Below, piece after piece: positions 10,185-10,357 of a stretch of DNA of 10,357 nt (position 1 is the first letter of the stretch; every line of letters begins with the position of its first letter). Made by a program: the position numbers and the translations under genes. Source of the stretch: 13-1-40CM-64-14 sp036393975 (lineage in GTDB: Bacteria > Sysuimicrobiota > Sysuimicrobiia > Sysuimicrobiales > Kaftiobacteriaceae); NCBI GenBank assembly GCA_036393975.1, contig DASWFZ010000274.1, forward strand, positions 1-10,357, given 5' to 3'. Below the pieces are notes generated by a model. It was given only the letters and a program-made list of their open reading frames with translations. It did no database searches and was not told the origin of the DNA.

Positions 10185-10357
10185 ATGGCCTTCGGACGAC
10201 TCTTCCGGTGGACGCAAGCCCGGATCCCGGCATCAGAGCTGGGCCCGGCTCGCGGTGCGTTTCCTGCCGAGCTCACGGGCCCGCGGTATCTCAACGACGT
10301 CGACCGCGAGGATCACCTGGCCACAGAGCAGCGGCCGGCGCCGCCGACGTCGACGGG
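10185..10357 (+). CDS. N-terminal part of a hypothetical protein, cut by window end
   Basis: ATG 10185 is five bases after the previous stop, and the frame stays open to the window end (57 complete codons). The visible part begins with a short amphipathic, aromatic and basic segment (MAFGRLFRWTQARIP) and continues Pro/Ala/Arg-rich (ELTGPRYLNDVDREDH...). No membrane helix or known motif is visible. Position makes it another late structural gene. The Shine-Dalgarno is poor, so translational coupling to the previous gene is likely. Confidence 0.5.
   Translation, partial: MAFGRLFRWTQARIPASELGPARGAFPAELTGPRYLNDVDREDHLATEQRPAPPTST

Noticed and set aside
1..10357. CRISPR array, insertion sequence or rRNA
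   Set aside because: No regularly spaced repeats, transposase with inverted ends, or rRNA-like sequence was seen on either strand.

Overview
The window is high-GC (about mid-60s % by eye), densely packed DNA. It reads as a tailless, icosahedral, probably membrane-containing bacterial virus or provirus of the double-jelly-roll (DJR) capsid type (PRD1/PM2-like, realm Varidnaviria). The main evidence is a 330-aa protein at 8627-9619 with the length, duplicated beta architecture and motif layout of a DJR major capsid protein. A 226-aa FtsK/HerA/A32-type packaging ATPase lies at 7149-7829, and several short single-membrane-segment proteins surround the capsid gene. No terminase, portal, tail or tape-measure gene is visible. 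The host is bacterial but cannot be named. GATC-containing palindromes are strongly enriched throughout.

Layout. (1) 1-2466, plus strand: tightly overlapping genes. They are the end of a basic protein, a 259-aa coiled-coil plus beta protein, a 91-aa beta protein, a 117-aa protein resembling a receptor-binding tip, a DUF5675 probable lysis enzyme and a two-segment holin candidate. A rho-independent terminator follows. (2) 2373-2852: a 480-bp non-coding region with four copies of CTGCAAATC in two pairs, a candidate attP or arm-site region. (3) 2853-5178, plus strand: a small SH3/KOW-like protein, a 56-aa ORF, a phage-type tyrosine integrase and two small proteins. (4) 5003-6019, minus strand: a second, XerC/D-like tyrosine recombinase. 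(5) 6065-7173, plus strand: a candidate promoter and operator, two zinc-ribbon proteins and a 184-aa protein with a short hydrophobic segment. (6) 7149-8050, minus strand: an HTH protein and the packaging ATPase. (7) 8113-10357, plus strand: a 43-aa membrane protein, a 124-aa unknown, the major capsid protein, two membrane-anchored small proteins and a gene cut by the window end.

Working model (inference). The genes from 8113 to the right edge and those from the left edge to 2372 look like parts of one late operon running capsid, membrane proteins, spike, lysis, terminator. Control, integration and packaging genes lie in between. This arrangement would suit a circular or circularly permuted genome, with attP between the terminator and the integrase. 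No polymerase, primase or Rep protein is recognisable, so the replication mode is unknown.
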